The position numbers were made by a program, and so were the translations under genes. The notes below the pieces were generated by a model that had not been told where the DNA came from, did no database searches, and worked only from the letters and a program-made list of their open reading frames with translations. This document shows, piece by piece, positions 62,844 through 64,000 of a stretch of DNA of 64,000 nucleotides (positions within the stretch are counted from its first letter, which is position 1; each line of letters starts with the position of its first letter). This stretch comes from Haemophilus parainfluenzae (GTDB lineage: Bacteria > Pseudomonadota > Gammaproteobacteria > Enterobacterales > Pasteurellaceae): assembly GCF_014931275.1 (NCBI RefSeq), contig NZ_CP063110.1, positions 561,001 to 625,000 of the forward strand, written 5' to 3'.

Positions 62844-63512
62844 ATGAAAACTCTCATAATCCCAAATGATCATATCAGTAAAGTATGTGATTTGTTAAAT
62901 CAACTTATCGGAGATGTAACAAGTAAAAATCTATTTACGGGATATGGCTTGTTTCATAAAGAAAAAGATATGTTTGCTGTTTGGGCTAACAATAAGGTTT
63001 ACTTGCGCGCTAAGGATGAGCTTTCGATAAAACTAAAAGGACTTGGATGTAAACCCTTTACAACAAATGAACTCAATAAGCGCTTTGTATTATCTGATTA
63101 TTATGCTTTAACTGAAAGCATCTTGAAAGATAATGTCTTAATGAGAACCTTGATCATTCTTTCAATTACTCAAATAAGGAAGGAAAAACTCAATTCTGCA
63201 CTCTCTAAGATTGGACGGATTCGTGATTTACCGAATTTATCGGTTAAGTATGAACGAGCATTAAAGAAAGTTGGTATTGATAATGTCGATATTTTACGAC
63301 AAATAGGTGCTGAAAATGCAATTGTTCGTTTGAAGAAAGCGGACATTGGTGCAACAGAAGCTTTTTATTGGCGACTTCGTGGCGCTTTAGAAAATCGTAA
63401 TTGTGAGTTTTATACTGAGAAAGAAAAGGAGAGAGGGCTTATTAAACTTAATGAAATACTTTCTGCAAATGGATTTAGGCGCTGTAAACGAACTTTAAAA
63501 AAGGCTGAATAG
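62844..63512 (+). CDS. tfoX: Competence regulator TfoX/Sxy
   Basis: It acts with CRP at CRP-S promoters to switch on DNA-uptake genes. 222 residues: TfoX N-domain (LFTGYGLFHKE near 31-41) and C-domain (LPNLSVKYERALKKVGI near 131-147; RQIGAENAI). Close match to H. influenzae HI0601. Strong AAGGAGGAG ribosome site. The neighbourhood (recA, recX) is recombination-related, and the window is rich in the uptake signals this regulon exploits. Confidence 0.95.
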   Translation: MKTLIIPNDHISKVCDLLNQLIGDVTSKNLFTGYGLFHKEKDMFAVWANNKVYLRAKDELSIKLKGLGCKPFTTNELNKRFVLSDYYALTESILKDNVLMRTLIILSITQIRKEKLNSALSKIGRIRDLPNLSVKYERALKKVGIDNVDILRQIGAENAIVRLKKADIGATEAFYWRLRGALENRNCEFYTEKEKERGLIKLNEILSANGFRRCKRTLKKAE

Positions 63513-63574
63513 CATAACTTAAAGGTGGCTGCGTCTAAAAAATCATCTATCGATAAATTTTTTTTAAAAAGTGC

Positions 63575-63602
63575 TTGCGTGGATTTCAAAAATCCCTATA
63601 AT
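63575..63602 (+). promoter_or_regulatory. rRNA operon promoter
   Basis: TTGCGT (63575-63580), 16-base spacer, TATAAT (63597-63602), then a C-rich discriminator GCACCCC. An AT-rich stretch lies upstream, as expected for an UP element. The gap between tfoX and 16S (312 bases) is otherwise leader. Confidence 0.85.
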
Positions 63603-63613
63603 GCACCCCACAC

Positions 63614-63675
63614 AACGACGCGCTGTTGTGAATCTTAAGAAAAACCGGTGCGTCGTTATTTTTTGCTCTTTAACA
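63614..63675 (+). promoter_or_regulatory. rrn antitermination leader (boxB-like stem and boxA)
   Basis: AACGACGC (63614-63621) pairs with GCGTCGTT (63650-63657) to form the boxB-like stem. boxA TGCTCTTTAACA follows at 63664-63675, the same as the E. coli Nus-dependent boxA core. The downstream text up to 63824 is the 16S leader. Confidence 0.85.
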
Positions 63676-63824
63676 ATATATCAGACAATCTGTGTGGGCA
63701 CTTGTTGATTGACTTGTTTTAAAAATATTTTTTAATTTTGAAGTCTTAATAGGTGCTAACTAGAAATTCATAATACTTTTTAAGTAGTGACATTTTATGT
63801 CAGCAGTATTGAGCGATTGAACTT

Positions 63825-64000
63825 GAATTGAAGAGTTTGATCATGGCTCAGATTGAACGCTGGCGGCAGGCTTAACACATGCAAGTCGAACGGTAACATA
63901 AAGAAGCTTGCTTCTTTGATGACGAGTGGCGGACGGGTGAGTAATGCTTGGGAATCTAGCTTATGGAGGGGGATAACTACGGGAAACTGTAGCTAATACC
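63825..64000 (+). rRNA. 16S ribosomal RNA, 5' part
   Basis: Starts GAATTGAAGAGTTTGATCAT, the universal 16S 5' end, and runs off the window. The first variable region fits Haemophilus parainfluenzae-type 16S by memory. Only the first 176 bases are present. Confidence 0.97.

Noticed and set aside
63513..63574. Intrinsic terminator directly after tfoX
   Set aside because: No stem with a following T run was found; the T-rich stretch at 63558-63565 belongs to the AT-rich region ahead of the rrn promoter.

Overview
The window reads as a chromosomal segment of a Haemophilus-type Pasteurellaceae. The best fit is the Haemophilus parainfluenzae group, judged from the 16S start and the gene content. 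The 9-base DNA-uptake signal AAGTGCGGT (or its complement) recurs roughly forty times by eye, often as inverted pairs that double as terminators. Base composition is AT-rich throughout. Nearly all genes outside the first 10 kb are intact housekeeping genes.

Region 1 (1-9.8 kb) is accessory: the 3' part of a huge two-partner-secretion exoprotein of the CdiA/FhaB type, ending in a PT-VENN pretoxin region. Its toxin tail is out of frame. A tiny hydrophobic immunity candidate follows, then a remnant of the purT 3' end, then a second, 5'-truncated cdiA tail with a variant toxin tip and its own tiny hydrophobic ORF. The layout says that a unit [cdiA tail - immunity - purT end] was duplicated in tandem. 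Reading frames break repeatedly at A tracts, and a G11 tract sits in the toxin tail.

Region 2 (9.8-29.3 kb) holds luxS-purT, yqaB-yqaA, a PRD-domain protein, tamA-tamB-ppx, yiiM-ychJ-yihY-dtd, yjgR, udp and yibN-secB-gpsA-cysE-aroE-like. Facing away from luxS is a candidate small RNA with a sigma-E-like promoter and a strong terminator, in the position of E. coli MicA.

Region 3 (29.4-41.3 kb) holds ansB and dcuA (periplasmic asparaginase and C4-dicarboxylate exchange, with an FNR-type site), a DUF3108 protein, yfcC, a VirK/YbjX protein, lon with a textbook heat-shock promoter, hemW, rpiA and serA.

Region 4 (41.4-49.6 kb) is a complete hydrogenase-2 structural operon hybOABCDE with a perfect FNR site upstream. 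It carries two clusters of palindromic repeat DNA, one translated as the N-terminus of HybE and one providing the stop codon of HybD. lemA and a DUF3137 gene follow divergently, with a second perfect FNR-type site.

Region 5 (49.7-64 kb) holds gyrB, a heterodimeric CydDC-like ABC exporter preceded by a possible cysteine-codon leader peptide and terminator hairpin, coaA, the tRNA Thr-Tyr-Gly-Thr cluster with tuf, a Cof-type phosphatase, fluoride channel crcB, recX-recA with an SOS box, a patatin-like protein, the competence regulator tfoX with a CRP-S-like site, and finally an rRNA operon promoter, antitermination leader and the first 176 bases of 16S rRNA.
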